A stretch of 64,000 nucleotides of DNA from Terriglobia bacterium. Its GTDB lineage: Bacteria; Acidobacteriota; Terriglobia; Bryobacterales; Bryobacteraceae. The DNA is taken from contig JAIQFS010000001.1 in the NCBI GenBank assembly GCA_020073145.1, positions 62,001-126,000 on the forward strand, read 5' to 3'. Made by a program: the position numbers and the translations under genes. Positions 1-10,164 of the stretch are shown in pieces (position 1 is the first letter of the stretch; every line of letters starts with the position of its first letter). The notes below the pieces were generated by a model. It was given only the letters and a program-made list of their open reading frames with translations, did not search any database and was not told the origin of the DNA.

Positions 1-2276
<2,276 letters not shown>

Positions 2277-2286
2277 AATCCGTGGA

Positions 2287-2313
2287 GGCAGACGGCCAGG
2301 TTCGCCGTCTGCC
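2287..2313. terminator. Bidirectional hairpin between ppdK and the convergent gene
   Basis: A perfect 10-bp inverted repeat (GGCAGACGGC / GCCGTCTGCC) with a 7-base loop starts 11 bases after the ppdK stop. It sits between two convergent genes. No T-run follows, so it may be a hairpin-only or Rho-assisted terminator. Confidence 0.6.
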
Positions 2314-2327
2314 CGCACCTCGCAGCC

Positions 2328-2759
2328 TTACCGCCCGGCGGCCATTCCTTTGATCATCGCCGAGAACGACTGATATGCCTCGGCCGGCATCCGCTTGATG
2401 GCCGCGTTGCCTACCGTTTCCAGGTTCTTCAAGTAGTTCGGGTTCTTGTTGGCGGCGCGCATTTGCGGCACGAGCTCCCGCACCTTTTCCCACACAAAGA
2501 GCAGTTCCCCGTTGGTCTGCATGAAGAGTTCCTCGTTGAGCACCCCCGACGTCACAAAGGCGGCCGCCATATCCCAATAGCTGGTCACCATCCGGACGTA
2601 TGCGTTCTCCGGAGTTCCCATCGCCGGTATGTCCTTCGGCGTGCTGGCGGAGAAGCCGGCAAACCAAGTTCGCGCCTTGCGCATGGTCTCCTCGCGGCGC
2701 AGTTCATAAAGTCTGAGACAAAGATTCGCGTCATCGTATGTCGCTGGTTGATTAGCCAT
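2328..2759 (-). CDS. Conserved hypothetical protein, 143 aa
   Basis: I do not recognise a family. The 143-residue product begins MANQPATYDD, is soluble, helical and rich in Met, Arg and Glu, and has no signal peptide, membrane segment or metal motif. I chose the ATG at 2759 because a GAGG stretch lies just upstream. A longer in-frame start at 2810 would add 17 residues and nearly touch the divergent amrS start. It converges on ppdK with the 2287-2313 hairpin between them. Codon use resembles its neighbours, so it is probably a real gene of unknown role. Confidence 0.75.
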   Translation of the reverse strand: MANQPATYDDANLCLRLYELRREETMRKARTWFAGFSASTPKDIPAMGTPENAYVRMVTSYWDMAAAFVTSGVLNEELFMQTNGELLFVWEKVRELVPQMRAANKNPNYLKNLETVGNAAIKRMPAEAYQSFSAMIKGMAAGR

Positions 2760-2763
2760 AGCC

Positions 2764-2792
2764 TCGATTATATCGGGGCGCGGCGGTACAAT
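2764..2792 (+). promoter_or_regulatory. Possible sigma-70 promoter for amrS
   Basis: A good -10 box (TACAAT, 2787-2792) lies 17 bases downstream of a weak -35 (TCGATT, 2764-2769). The predicted start would give a leader of about 20 bases before the amrS ATG at 2820. The -35 matches only about half the consensus. Confidence 0.35.
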
Positions 2793-2819
2793 GATTTCGG
2801 AGTCGGTCATCGGATTGTC

Positions 2820-3923
2820 ATGCAGACGCTGGCTGACCAACTCGCTGCCGAAACTCGCGAGGCGGTGCTCTCCCGCCCCCTGGACCGCAACCGCGTCGAG
2901 TGCTTCGCGTGCGGCCACCGGTGCCCCATCGCGCCCGGTTTCGCCGGCGTCTGTAAAGTCCGCTACAATCGCGGCGGCAAACTCTACGCGCCCTACGGCT
3001 ACGTCAACGCGGCTTTCTGCGACCCCATCGAAAAAAAGCCCTTCTACCATGTGCTGCCGGGATCGCGCGCCCTGAGCTTCGGCATGCTGGGCTGCGACCT
3101 GCACTGCGGATACTGTCAGAACTGGCTCACCTCCCAGGCCCTGCGCGACGTGCGCTCTCACCTGGATTTTCACGGCGCCTCGCCTACCGACCTGGTTCGT
3201 ATGGCCGTGCGTCAGGGCGCCTCCAGCATCGTCAGCACCTACAATGAGCCGCTCATCACCGCCGAGTGGGCGGTGGCGGTGTTCCACGAAGCCAAGGCCG
3301 CGGGCCTGGTCACCGGATTCGTCTCCAACGGCAACGGCACGCCCGAGGTGCTCGCGTACCTCCGCCCCTGGGTCGACGTCTACAAGATTGACCTCAAGAG
3401 CTTCGACGATCGCCGCTATCACGAACTGGGGGGCCGCCTCGGTCCCATTTTGGATACCATCCGCCGCGTCCACGAAATGGGGTTCTGGCTGGAGGTGGTC
3501 ACGCTCGTGGTGCCCGGTTTCAACGACTCCGATTCCGAACTGCGCGCCATCGCCGAGTTCCTGGCCGCCCTCTCCCGGGACATCCCCTGGCACGTCACCG
3601 CCTTTCACCAGGACTACAAGATGACGGGACCCGATGACACTCCGGCCGCCACCTTGATTCGCGCGGCCCGCATTGGTCGCGCCGCCGGCCTGCGGTACGT
3701 CTATGCGGGAAATTCTCCCGGACGAACCGGCAATCTGGAGCATACGTTCTGCGCCGGCTGCGGCGTCCCGTTGATCGAGCGTCTGGGTTTTCGCGTGCTG
3801 CGCAATCGCCTACTCTCTTCCGGCGTCTGTCCCGACTGCGGGACGGCCATTCCGGGTGTTTGGGGCGCGCCGGGCCGCGCGCGCAGTGAGGCCGCGGATT
3901 GGCTGCACATCCGCTGCGGGTGA
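2820..3923 (+). CDS. amrS: AmmeMemoRadiSam system radical SAM enzyme
   Basis: This is a radical SAM protein of 367 residues starting MQTLADQLAA. The [4Fe-4S]/SAM motif CDLHCGYC gives CX3CX2C (C92, C96, C99). An N-terminal Cys cluster (C28, C31, C35, C45) and a C-terminal pair of CxxC motifs (CAGC, CPDC) look like zinc ribbons flanking the barrel, as in pyruvate-formate-lyase-activase-like AmrS proteins. The ATG at 2820 is the first start consistent with the family N-terminus; a longer open frame upstream runs antisense to the neighbour. The gene ends 3 bases before the Memo-AMMECR1 gene, its expected partner, so the two are an operon. The substrate of this system is not established. Confidence 0.92.
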   Translation: MQTLADQLAAETREAVLSRPLDRNRVECFACGHRCPIAPGFAGVCKVRYNRGGKLYAPYGYVNAAFCDPIEKKPFYHVLPGSRALSFGMLGCDLHCGYCQNWLTSQALRDVRSHLDFHGASPTDLVRMAVRQGASSIVSTYNEPLITAEWAVAVFHEAKAAGLVTGFVSNGNGTPEVLAYLRPWVDVYKIDLKSFDDRRYHELGGRLGPILDTIRRVHEMGFWLEVVTLVVPGFNDSDSELRAIAEFLAALSRDIPWHVTAFHQDYKMTGPDDTPAATLIRAARIGRAAGLRYVYAGNSPGRTGNLEHTFCAGCGVPLIERLGFRVLRNRLLSSGVCPDCGTAIPGVWGAPGRARSEAADWLHIRCG

Positions 3924-3926
3924 TCT

Positions 3927-5336
3927 ATGGCCGCCGTGCACACCTCGCCGTTCAGCGGTACCTGGTATCCGGCCGGAGCCGCCGAGCTCGACCGCCTCCT
4001 CGACGAGCGATTCGAGCTCTCGCGGCAGCGCACCGGCCCCTATCTGCTCTCGGAGGCCCTCGGCTTTGTCGTGCCTCACGCCGGACCCGAGTATTCGGGC
4101 GTGGTGGCCTCTTCCGTGTACCGTTCCCTGTGCCTGCAAAAGCCGGAACGGATCATCCTGCTCGCTTTCCCGCATCGCGGCGGCTTGCGCGGTGTCGCCA
4201 TTCCGGACGTGCCGGCCGTGTCGACGCCCCTCGGCGCCGTGCCCATCGACGGCTTCCTCTCGCGGCGATTTCCGCGCGTCGAAGAACGCCTCGTCTGCGA
4301 TCATTCTTTCGAAATCCAGCTTCCGTTTCTACAGAAAGCTGCTCCCGGCGCCCATCTCTGTCCGGTTTACGTCGGGCCGATGGCCCATGCGGAGCGTCGC
4401 GCCTGGGCCGAGGCCCTGGCTGAGGAGTGGAGGCCGGGCACCGTCTTCCTCGCTTCTTCCGACTTCACCCACTACGGCCGAAGCTTCGGCTACACTCCTT
4501 TCCCCAACGACAACCGCATCTCCGAGCACCTGCGCGATTTGGATTCCGGCTGCATGGAGGCCGCCGGCAGCCTGGATGCTTCCTGGTTTCTCGAGACGCT
4601 GGCCGAAACCGGCGCCACCGTATGCGGCTCCGACCCGATTGCCCTGTTACTGGCCGCCCTGCGCCTGATCCGCCCCGACGGCCTCTATCAGACCACACTC
4701 GATTACCAGACCTCCGGCGAACTCACTGGTGATTTTGACCACACCGTGAGCTACGCCGCGCTTGGTTACTACGGCCGCGAAGCTTTCGAACTCGGCCCGG
4801 ACGACCGCGCAGAGTTGCTTGCAGGTGCGGAGAGGACTCTCCACCGTTTCCGCGACACCGGCCGTCGCCACGCGGTGCGGCCGCGCGGCAGCCTGGCTCT
4901 CGCCGGCCGCCGCGGTGTTTTCGTCAGCCTCCATCGCGGCCCCGAACTACTCGGCTGTCTGGGACACTGCGCCGGCCACGCGCCCCTCGCCGAAGCTGTT
5001 CCCGACCTGGCGCTCGCCGCCGCGCTGGAAGATCCGCGCTTCGCCCCGGGCGAGGCGTTGGCCGGCCCCTTTGAGGTAGAGATCTCCGTTTTGACGCCCC
5101 TCCGCCGCATTCGCTCCACCGCCGATTTCCAGGTCGGCCGTCACGGCGGCATTCTGCAGCTCGGCCCAATGAGCGGATTACTCCTTCCGCAAGTCGCTCC
5201 CCGCCGCGGTTGGACCGCCGAAGATTTTCTGGAAGCTCTTTCGCGCAAGAGCGGCCTTCCCGCCCGAGCCTACCAGGATCCCGCCGCCCGCCTCTCCGTT
5301 TTCGAAGCCCAAGTCTTCTCTCGCGCAAACCCCTGA
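3927..5336 (+). CDS. AmmeMemoRadiSam system protein, Memo-AMMECR1 fusion
   Basis: This 469-residue fusion joins two components often encoded separately. Residues 1 to about 270 are a Memo (LigB-like) domain starting SPFSGTWYPAG, with putative metal/active-site segments PHAGPEYSG, DHSFEIQLPF and SSDFTHYG. Residues from about 285 to the end are an AMMECR1 domain. Its normally LRGCIG hexapeptide reads LLGCLG here. It starts 3 bases after amrS, completing the three-part AmmeMemoRadiSam set in two genes. Memo proteins resemble extradiol dioxygenases but bacterial substrates are unknown. The fusion and co-transcription suggest the domains act on one substrate together with the radical SAM enzyme; that is inference. 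Confidence 0.92.
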   Translation: MAAVHTSPFSGTWYPAGAAELDRLLDERFELSRQRTGPYLLSEALGFVVPHAGPEYSGVVASSVYRSLCLQKPERIILLAFPHRGGLRGVAIPDVPAVSTPLGAVPIDGFLSRRFPRVEERLVCDHSFEIQLPFLQKAAPGAHLCPVYVGPMAHAERRAWAEALAEEWRPGTVFLASSDFTHYGRSFGYTPFPNDNRISEHLRDLDSGCMEAAGSLDASWFLETLAETGATVCGSDPIALLLAALRLIRPDGLYQTTLDYQTSGELTGDFDHTVSYAALGYYGREAFELGPDDRAELLAGAERTLHRFRDTGRRHAVRPRGSLALAGRRGVFVSLHRGPELLGCLGHCAGHAPLAEAVPDLALAAALEDPRFAPGEALAGPFEVEISVLTPLRRIRSTADFQVGRHGGILQLGPMSGLLLPQVAPRRGWTAEDFLEALSRKSGLPARAYQDPAARLSVFEAQVFSRANP

Positions 5337-5344
5337 TCTTCTTC

Positions 5345-5379
5345 TTGCCTTTTGCCTTCTTCCTTCTTCCTTCTTCCTT
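5345..5379. repeat. Tandem heptanucleotide pyrimidine repeat
   Basis: Five consecutive 7-base units occur: two TTGCCTT then three CTTCCTT, followed by a degenerate CTCCTCC. They lie in a pure-pyrimidine stretch (G only in the TTGCCTT units) spanning 5337-5389. The tract fills the gap between the Memo-AMMECR1 stop and the quinoprotein ribosome binding site. Confidence 0.85.
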
Positions 5380-5417
5380 CTCCTCCTCCGTGTGTTACAC
5401 TGCCGCGGGAGGCCCTC

Positions 5418-6953
5418 ATGCGTTCGCTCCGGTTCGCTCTATTCCTCATTCCCGCCCTCGCCGCCGCGGCCGATGGCACTGCCGGCCGTTGCGCCACGAC
5501 GAAACCGTTCGCTCCCGGCGCCGGCGATTGGAACGGATGGGGCGTCGAGTCCACCAACTCGCGCTTTCAGCCGCAGCCCGGCATGACGGCCGCCGACGTT
5601 CCCAATTTGAAACTGAAATGGGCCTTCGGATTTGCCGGGGAGAGCCGCAACCAGGCCCAGCCCATCCTGGTGGGCGGCCGCGTCTTTGTCGGCACCACCG
5701 GGGGCACCGTCTATTCGCTCGATGCCTCCACCGGCTGTGTCTATTGGACTCACGATGCCGGCGGCCCCATCAAGAACGCCATCACCGTGGTGCGCTCCGA
5801 GAACCGCTGGATCGCCTATTTCGGCGATGCCAAAGGCGCGGCCCACGCGGTCGACGCCCAGACCGGCGAGCCTGTCTGGAAAACACAGGTCGACGACCAT
5901 CCGGCCGCCCGCGTCACCGGATCCCCCACCTATTACAAGGATGTTCTGTACGTTCCGGTCGCCTCCGGCGAAGAGACCCTGCAATCGCAGCCCAAGTACG
6001 AATGCTGCACGTTTCAAGGCAGCCTGGTTGCGCTCGACGCTAAGACCGGCCGCCAGCTCTGGAAGACCCGCACCATTCCCGATCCGCCCAAGCCGTATAA
6101 GAAGAACGCCGAAGGCACTCAGCTTCGCGGCCCTGCCGGCGCCGGCATCTGGTCGGCTCCCACCATCGATGAAAAACGCAAGCGCATCTACGTCGGCACC
6201 GGCAACTCTTACTCCGGGATCGAGCTCCCGACTAGTGACGCCATTCTCGCGTTCGATCTCGAAAGCGGCAGCCTGCTCTGGTCCAGCCAGGTGACGCCCG
6301 GCGACAACTGGATCCCCGGTTGTCCGCGCTCCGCCAACTGTCCTGAGAATCCCGGCGACGATTTCGACTTCGGCAGCTCGCCCGTCCTGCGAACGGTCGG
6401 CGGAAAGCAGGTCCTGGTCGCGTCGCAGAAGTCCGGCGTGATCTACGGCCTCGATCCCGAGGAACGCGGTAAGGTGCTCTGGAAGACGCGCCTCGGCGTT
6501 GGCAACGGCATGCTCGGCGGCATTGGCTGGGGCAGCGCCTTCGATGGCGTCAATGCCTACGCCGCCATCGCCGATTACAACAAGCCACAAGGCACTCCCG
6601 GCCTCTACGCCGTGCGCGTCGATACCGGCTCGAAACTATGGGAAACGCCCGCCCCGCAGGGCGCCGGCAACCGCGCCCAAGCCGCCGCCGTTTCCGCCAT
6701 GCCCGGCATCGCCTTCTCCTCTTCCTTCGGCGGCCACCTTCGCGCCTACTCCACCGAGACCGGCGCCATCGTCTGGGACTTCAATGCCCTCCGCGATTTT
6801 GAAACCGTCAATCAGGTTCCCGCCAAAGGCGGCTCCTTCGATGGCGGCGGCGTCGCCATCGCGCATGGCATTGTGGTCACCGTCAGCGGCTATGGCTTCG
6901 CTGGCGGCACCCCCGGCAACGTGCTCCTGGCCTTCTCCGTTGACGGAAAATAG
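5418..6953 (+). CDS. Secreted PQQ-type beta-propeller protein, polyvinyl-alcohol-dehydrogenase-like
   Basis: This is a 511-residue periplasmic quinoprotein-like propeller. I start at ATG 5418 because it has a Shine-Dalgarno GGGAGG 6-11 bases upstream and opens with a clean signal peptide (MRSLRFALFLIPALAAAADG). The ATG at 5352 lies in the repeat tract and is unlikely. About seven PQQ blades are visible, for example VYSLDASTG, AHAVDAQTG, LVALDAKTG, ILAFDLESG and LRAYSTETG. The segments WNGWGVESTNSRFQ and DFDFGSSPVL are typical of PVADH-type alcohol dehydrogenases. Unlike classical PVADH, no N-terminal CXXCH heme motif is present. It could oxidise an alcohol with PQQ or be a non-catalytic propeller. 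Confidence 0.85.
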   Translation: MRSLRFALFLIPALAAAADGTAGRCATTKPFAPGAGDWNGWGVESTNSRFQPQPGMTAADVPNLKLKWAFGFAGESRNQAQPILVGGRVFVGTTGGTVYSLDASTGCVYWTHDAGGPIKNAITVVRSENRWIAYFGDAKGAAHAVDAQTGEPVWKTQVDDHPAARVTGSPTYYKDVLYVPVASGEETLQSQPKYECCTFQGSLVALDAKTGRQLWKTRTIPDPPKPYKKNAEGTQLRGPAGAGIWSAPTIDEKRKRIYVGTGNSYSGIELPTSDAILAFDLESGSLLWSSQVTPGDNWIPGCPRSANCPENPGDDFDFGSSPVLRTVGGKQVLVASQKSGVIYGLDPEERGKVLWKTRLGVGNGMLGGIGWGSAFDGVNAYAAIADYNKPQGTPGLYAVRVDTGSKLWETPAPQGAGNRAQAAAVSAMPGIAFSSSFGGHLRAYSTETGAIVWDFNALRDFETVNQVPAKGGSFDGGGVAIAHGIVVTVSGYGFAGGTPGNVLLAFSVDGK

Positions 6954-6954
6954 A

Positions 6955-6978
6955 GCAGCGCGGCCCATCTGACGCTGC
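6955..6978 (+). terminator. Weak hairpin after the quinoprotein gene
   Basis: GCAGCG and CGCTGC form a 6-bp stem with a 12-base loop immediately after the stop at 6953. There is no T-run; the call is weak. Confidence 0.25.
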
Positions 6979-6998
6979 GTTGCCCCTCGGCGCCGCGG

Positions 6999-7190
6999 CT
7001 ACGCAAGCAGGTAAAAGACGTCGGTGCGAAGCTTCGCGGAAATGAAGCCGGCCCACGAAGCCATTCATCAATGGGCCCGGCCCCGTGACCCGGATAGACG
7101 ACGATGTTCAGGCCTCCCAATGCCTTTGAAGCCCGCGTAGAACTGGTCAAAGAGTTCGCGGATCTTGGCGGGGAGATTCGCTCAAGTCGC
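6999..7190 (-). pseudogene. Possible frameshifted remnant of a metallo-beta-lactamase-fold protein C-terminus
   Basis: The 500-base gap between the quinoprotein and ppx genes holds no intact gene. On the minus strand three protein-like stretches follow one another in different frames. They are ANLPAKIRELFDQFYAGF, then KALGGLNIVVYPGHGAG, then FISAKLRTDVFYLLA with a stop at 6999-7001. The YPGHG signature and its setting resemble the C-terminal part of MBL-fold hydrolases. Two frameshifts would be needed, so this looks like a decayed gene end. The rest of the gap (7200-7457) shows nothing I can name. Confidence 0.35.
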
Positions 7191-7457
7191 GCGCCCGCGC
7201 ACGATGGCGATCGGCTGTTCGGGAACCGGCTTCACCCGGACCGCGCATGGCGCGATTCGATTCTAGCGTAGCCACGCGCCATGGCGGCTCAAATACTGGC
7301 AGACTCCGAACGCTTGGGAGGCAGGCGTTCGGCGGCTGCTGAAAAACAAACCTCCATTGGCCTGGATCGGAGAACTAGCCGGGTTTCCGCCAGCCGCCGC
7401 CTTTCCAGGCGGCGCTGGCGGAGACGAAACCAGGCGCGCTCGTTTAGCATAGAAAGA

Positions 7458-8990
7458 GTGCCTCGCTACGCCGCCATCGACATTGGCAGCAACTCCATCC
7501 GAATGGAAGCCGCGGAGGTAGCGCCGGGCCAGCCGGTCCGCATCCTCGCCTCCGACCGCGAAGTCACCCGCTTGGGCGAGAGTGTCTTTCGGACCGGCTC
7601 TGTCAGCGAAGAAGCCGTCCAAGCCGCCTGCACCGTGCTGGCGCGCATGGCCGAACTGTACCGCAAGCTGGACGTGGTCGGGGTGCGCGCCGTCGCCACC
7701 AGCGCCATCCGCGACACGCACAACCAGAAAGATTTTCTGGAACGCGCATCCCAGGCGGCCGGCACCCGCGTGGAAATCATCTCCGGCCGGGAAGAGGCGC
7801 GGCTGATTCATCTGGGCGTCGAGAGCAACTGGGCGCAATCCGGCAAGAACGTGCTGATCGTGGATATCGGAGGCGGCAGCGCGGAAATCATCGCCGCCGA
7901 ACACGGACGGCTGCAGGAAGTCTTTTCGAAGCCCCTGGGTGCCGTGCGTCTGAACGAGATCTTCTTGAAAGAGGACCCGCCGTCGCCCCGCCAGTTGCGC
8001 CAGATGCAGGAGTATATCCGGCAGAAGCTGGAAGGCCCGGTGCGCCGCCTCGGCGCGGGAAAATGGGACCGCGCCATCGCCACCTCCGCCACCGCGTCCA
8101 CCGTCGCCAGCGCCGTAGCGCGCACCCCGCGCGCCAAGCGCGACGAAATCGACCGCCTGCGTATCTCCACCGCTCAGGTGCGCGCTCTCTACCAGAAGCT
8201 CTCGGTCCGGAACCTGGCGGCACGGCGCAAGATCACGGGCATCGGGCCGCGCCGCGCGGAGATCATTGTGCCCGGCGTGGCGGTCCTGCTCGAATTCCTG
8301 CAGGAGTTCCGCCTGCCCGCGGCCTACTATTCCCGCGCCGGGGTCCGCGACGGGATCATCGCCGACCTCGCTACCCGCAAGGTCGGCGCCGAGTTGTCCC
8401 GCCTCACCCGCGACCAGCGCCGCGAAGTCGAAACCATGGGCCGCCGCTACGCCGTGGGGCTCGATCACGCCCGCAAGGTGGCCGACATCGCCAGCCTCCT
8501 ATTTACCGCCCTCCAGCCTCTGCATCAGCTGCCCCCTGATTGCGGCAAGGCCCTGGAAGCCGCGGCTTATCTGCATGACGTCGGCCATTTCGTAAGCGAT
8601 GCCAGCCACCACAAGCATTCCTGGTACGTGGTGGCCAATTCGGATCTGGCCGGTTTCACCGACCGCGAGCGCCTCCTGATCGCCGGGCTCTGCCGCTACC
8701 ACCGCAAGTCTCTTCCCAACCCCGAGCACAGCGCGTTCCAATCTCTCACGCCGGAGGAAAAGCGCACTTTGATGTTGCTGATCCCCATCCTGAGGCTGGC
8801 CGACAACCTGGATCGCAGCCGCGAGCAGCGCATCCGCGCCGTCGAGTGCCGGCTGCGCGACGGCCTGGTGGTGCTGCAGGTCCGCTCCCACGGGGATATC
8901 GACCTGCAGCAGTGGGCTGCGGAGCGCACCGCCGAAGCCTTCCAATTGGTCTACAATCGGCCCGTCTCCGTCACCCGGGCGCGCGACTGA
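7458..8990 (+). CDS. Ppx/GppA family phosphatase with C-terminal HD domain
   Basis: This is an exopolyphosphatase/guanosine-pentaphosphatase-type enzyme of 510 residues. The ASKHA-fold phosphate loop AAIDIGSNSIRME is at the N-terminus and the second loop IVDIGGGSAEII near residue 140. The C-terminal half carries an HD-type helical domain (AYLHDVGHF, then a His-rich stretch). I chose the GTG at 7458, because translation from the ATG at 7281 would add about 60 Arg-rich residues with no family resemblance. It is followed 2 bases later by the CHAD genes. CHAD domains bind polyphosphate, supporting polyphosphate metabolism as its role. Activity on (p)ppGpp cannot be excluded. Confidence 0.92.
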   Translation: MPRYAAIDIGSNSIRMEAAEVAPGQPVRILASDREVTRLGESVFRTGSVSEEAVQAACTVLARMAELYRKLDVVGVRAVATSAIRDTHNQKDFLERASQAAGTRVEIISGREEARLIHLGVESNWAQSGKNVLIVDIGGGSAEIIAAEHGRLQEVFSKPLGAVRLNEIFLKEDPPSPRQLRQMQEYIRQKLEGPVRRLGAGKWDRAIATSATASTVASAVARTPRAKRDEIDRLRISTAQVRALYQKLSVRNLAARRKITGIGPRRAEIIVPGVAVLLEFLQEFRLPAAYYSRAGVRDGIIADLATRKVGAELSRLTRDQRREVETMGRRYAVGLDHARKVADIASLLFTALQPLHQLPPDCGKALEAAAYLHDVGHFVSDASHHKHSWYVVANSDLAGFTDRERLLIAGLCRYHRKSLPNPEHSAFQSLTPEEKRTLMLLIPILRLADNLDRSREQRIRAVECRLRDGLVVLQVRSHGDIDLQQWAAERTAEAFQLVYNRPVSVTRARD

Positions 8991-8992
8991 GT

Positions 8993-9394
8993 ATGCGCGA
9001 CTACGTCCGGCTGCACACGTCCATTCTCCTCCGCCGCCTGGCCTATCAGCTCAACCACGCCGCCAAATCGGGAGATGCCGACGCCATCCACGACCTGCGG
9101 GTCGCCATCCGCCGCCTCAGCGGCTGCCTGCGCCTCTTCGCCCGGTTCTATCCGGGCCATTCCGCCAAGCGCATCCGGCGCCGCCTCGGCGATTTGATGG
9201 AATTGGCGGGCGGGGTGCGCAATCTCGACACCACTCTCGAACTCCTGGGGAAGGCCGGCGTGCCGGCCAAGGCGCCGCTGGCCGTCAGCCTGCGCGACAA
9301 GCGGCGCAAGGCCTGCGCCCAACTCGAGCGGGAGATCCGTTTGTGGAAGAACCGCGCCTTTTCGCGGAAATGGAGAAGCCGCCTGGAGTTGTGA
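8993..9394 (+). CDS. CHAD domain protein, N-terminal half
   Basis: This 133-residue product carries the first helical repeat of a CHAD domain, with the conserved basic motif HDLRVAIRRLSGCLRLF that binds polyphosphate. It starts 2 bases after the phosphatase stop, so it is co-translated with it. The reading frame ends at TGA 9392-9394. The frame then continues in register through TTC to the ATG at 9398, which opens the second CHAD half. A single CHAD domain is normally about 280-300 residues, so this is half of one. Either the two pieces assemble, or the TGA is a nonsense mutation, read-through site or sequencing error. Confidence 0.8.
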   Translation: MRDYVRLHTSILLRRLAYQLNHAAKSGDADAIHDLRVAIRRLSGCLRLFARFYPGHSAKRIRRRLGDLMELAGGVRNLDTTLELLGKAGVPAKAPLAVSLRDKRRKACAQLEREIRLWKNRAFSRKWRSRLEL

Positions 9395-9397
9395 TTC

Positions 9398-9880
9398 ATG
9401 AGCAAACCCGGCCACATCGTATGGGAGGACAGCGTGGGGGCGGCGGTCAACGCGCGCCGTCGTCTCCCCGGCCTGGTCTCGGATTATTTTGCGCAGGGCC
9501 GCGAGTTGCTCGCCAACGAGCCGAAGCCGCCCCAGTTGCATGCCCTGCGTCTCGCCACCAAGCGCCTGCGCTATACGCTGGAGCTGTTCCGTCCCTGCTA
9601 CGGTCCGGGTCTCCGGGCGCGCCTCGCGGCCTTGCGCCGCCTGCAGCAATTGCTGGGTGACGTGAACGACTGCGCCACCGCCGCCGCCGAGTTGGCGAAA
9701 GCCGCCCGCGCGAAATCCCCCGGGCGCGCCCGCGTCGACCGTTTTCTCCAACAGCGCGCCCAGGCCCAGACCGCCGAATTCTCCCGCGAGTGGAAGCAAG
9801 TCTTCGACGCCCCCGGCCAGCAACGCTGGTGGACCGCCTATCTGACCCGCCACGCCCGGCCGCCGGGACGCAGGACGTAG
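9398..9880 (+). CDS. CHAD domain protein, C-terminal half
   Basis: This 160-residue product holds the second CHAD helical repeat, with the motif HALRLATKRLRYTLELF matching the one in the upstream half. It lies in exactly the same frame as the preceding gene, separated only by TGA-TTC. A GGAG about nine bases upstream could support re-initiation after the stop. Together the two pieces give 293-295 residues, the usual length of a CHAD protein. The role inferred from the family and the ppx neighbour is polyphosphate binding or granule targeting. Confidence 0.8.
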   Translation: MSKPGHIVWEDSVGAAVNARRRLPGLVSDYFAQGRELLANEPKPPQLHALRLATKRLRYTLELFRPCYGPGLRARLAALRRLQQLLGDVNDCATAAAELAKAARAKSPGRARVDRFLQQRAQAQTAEFSREWKQVFDAPGQQRWWTAYLTRHARPPGRRT

Positions 9881-10164
9881 CATACCCCGGATCCAGGCCA
9901 TCACGTATTGCCCGATTCGCCATGCCGCTCACAGACAGCGCGAGAATGCTTGAGTGACGTCGAATTCGCAGCATGCGACGCACAACCGCGATCCTCGTAA
10001 CGGCGATTTTCGTCGGGGTAGCCGCAGCGGCTCGCGCACAGACGGCACAGTCCGCGTGGGCACGAACAAGCTCAATCCAGAGACGGTCTGAGGTACGCCG
10101 GTCGCCTCGGGACGACGAGACCTACTCCGATTACCGTCTCGCCCGCGGCGGAACGCCGCTCCCC
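9881..10164 (+). other. Gap with a signal-peptide-like ORF fragment
   Basis: This stretch has no convincing gene. An ORF from ATG 9973 opens with a plausible signal peptide (MRRTTAILVTAIFVG followed by AAAARAQT). Its continuation is Arg/Ser-rich and runs into the 3' end of the opposite gene. In another frame the bases just after the signal peptide encode DGTVRVGTNKLNPETV and then a stop. The pattern suggests the frameshifted start of a lost secreted protein, but the evidence is thin. Confidence 0.25.

Noticed and set aside
7281-7457. N-terminal extension of the Ppx-HD gene
   Set aside because: The 60 residues are Arg/Ser-rich with no similarity, and a GTG start at 7458 fits the family N-terminus.
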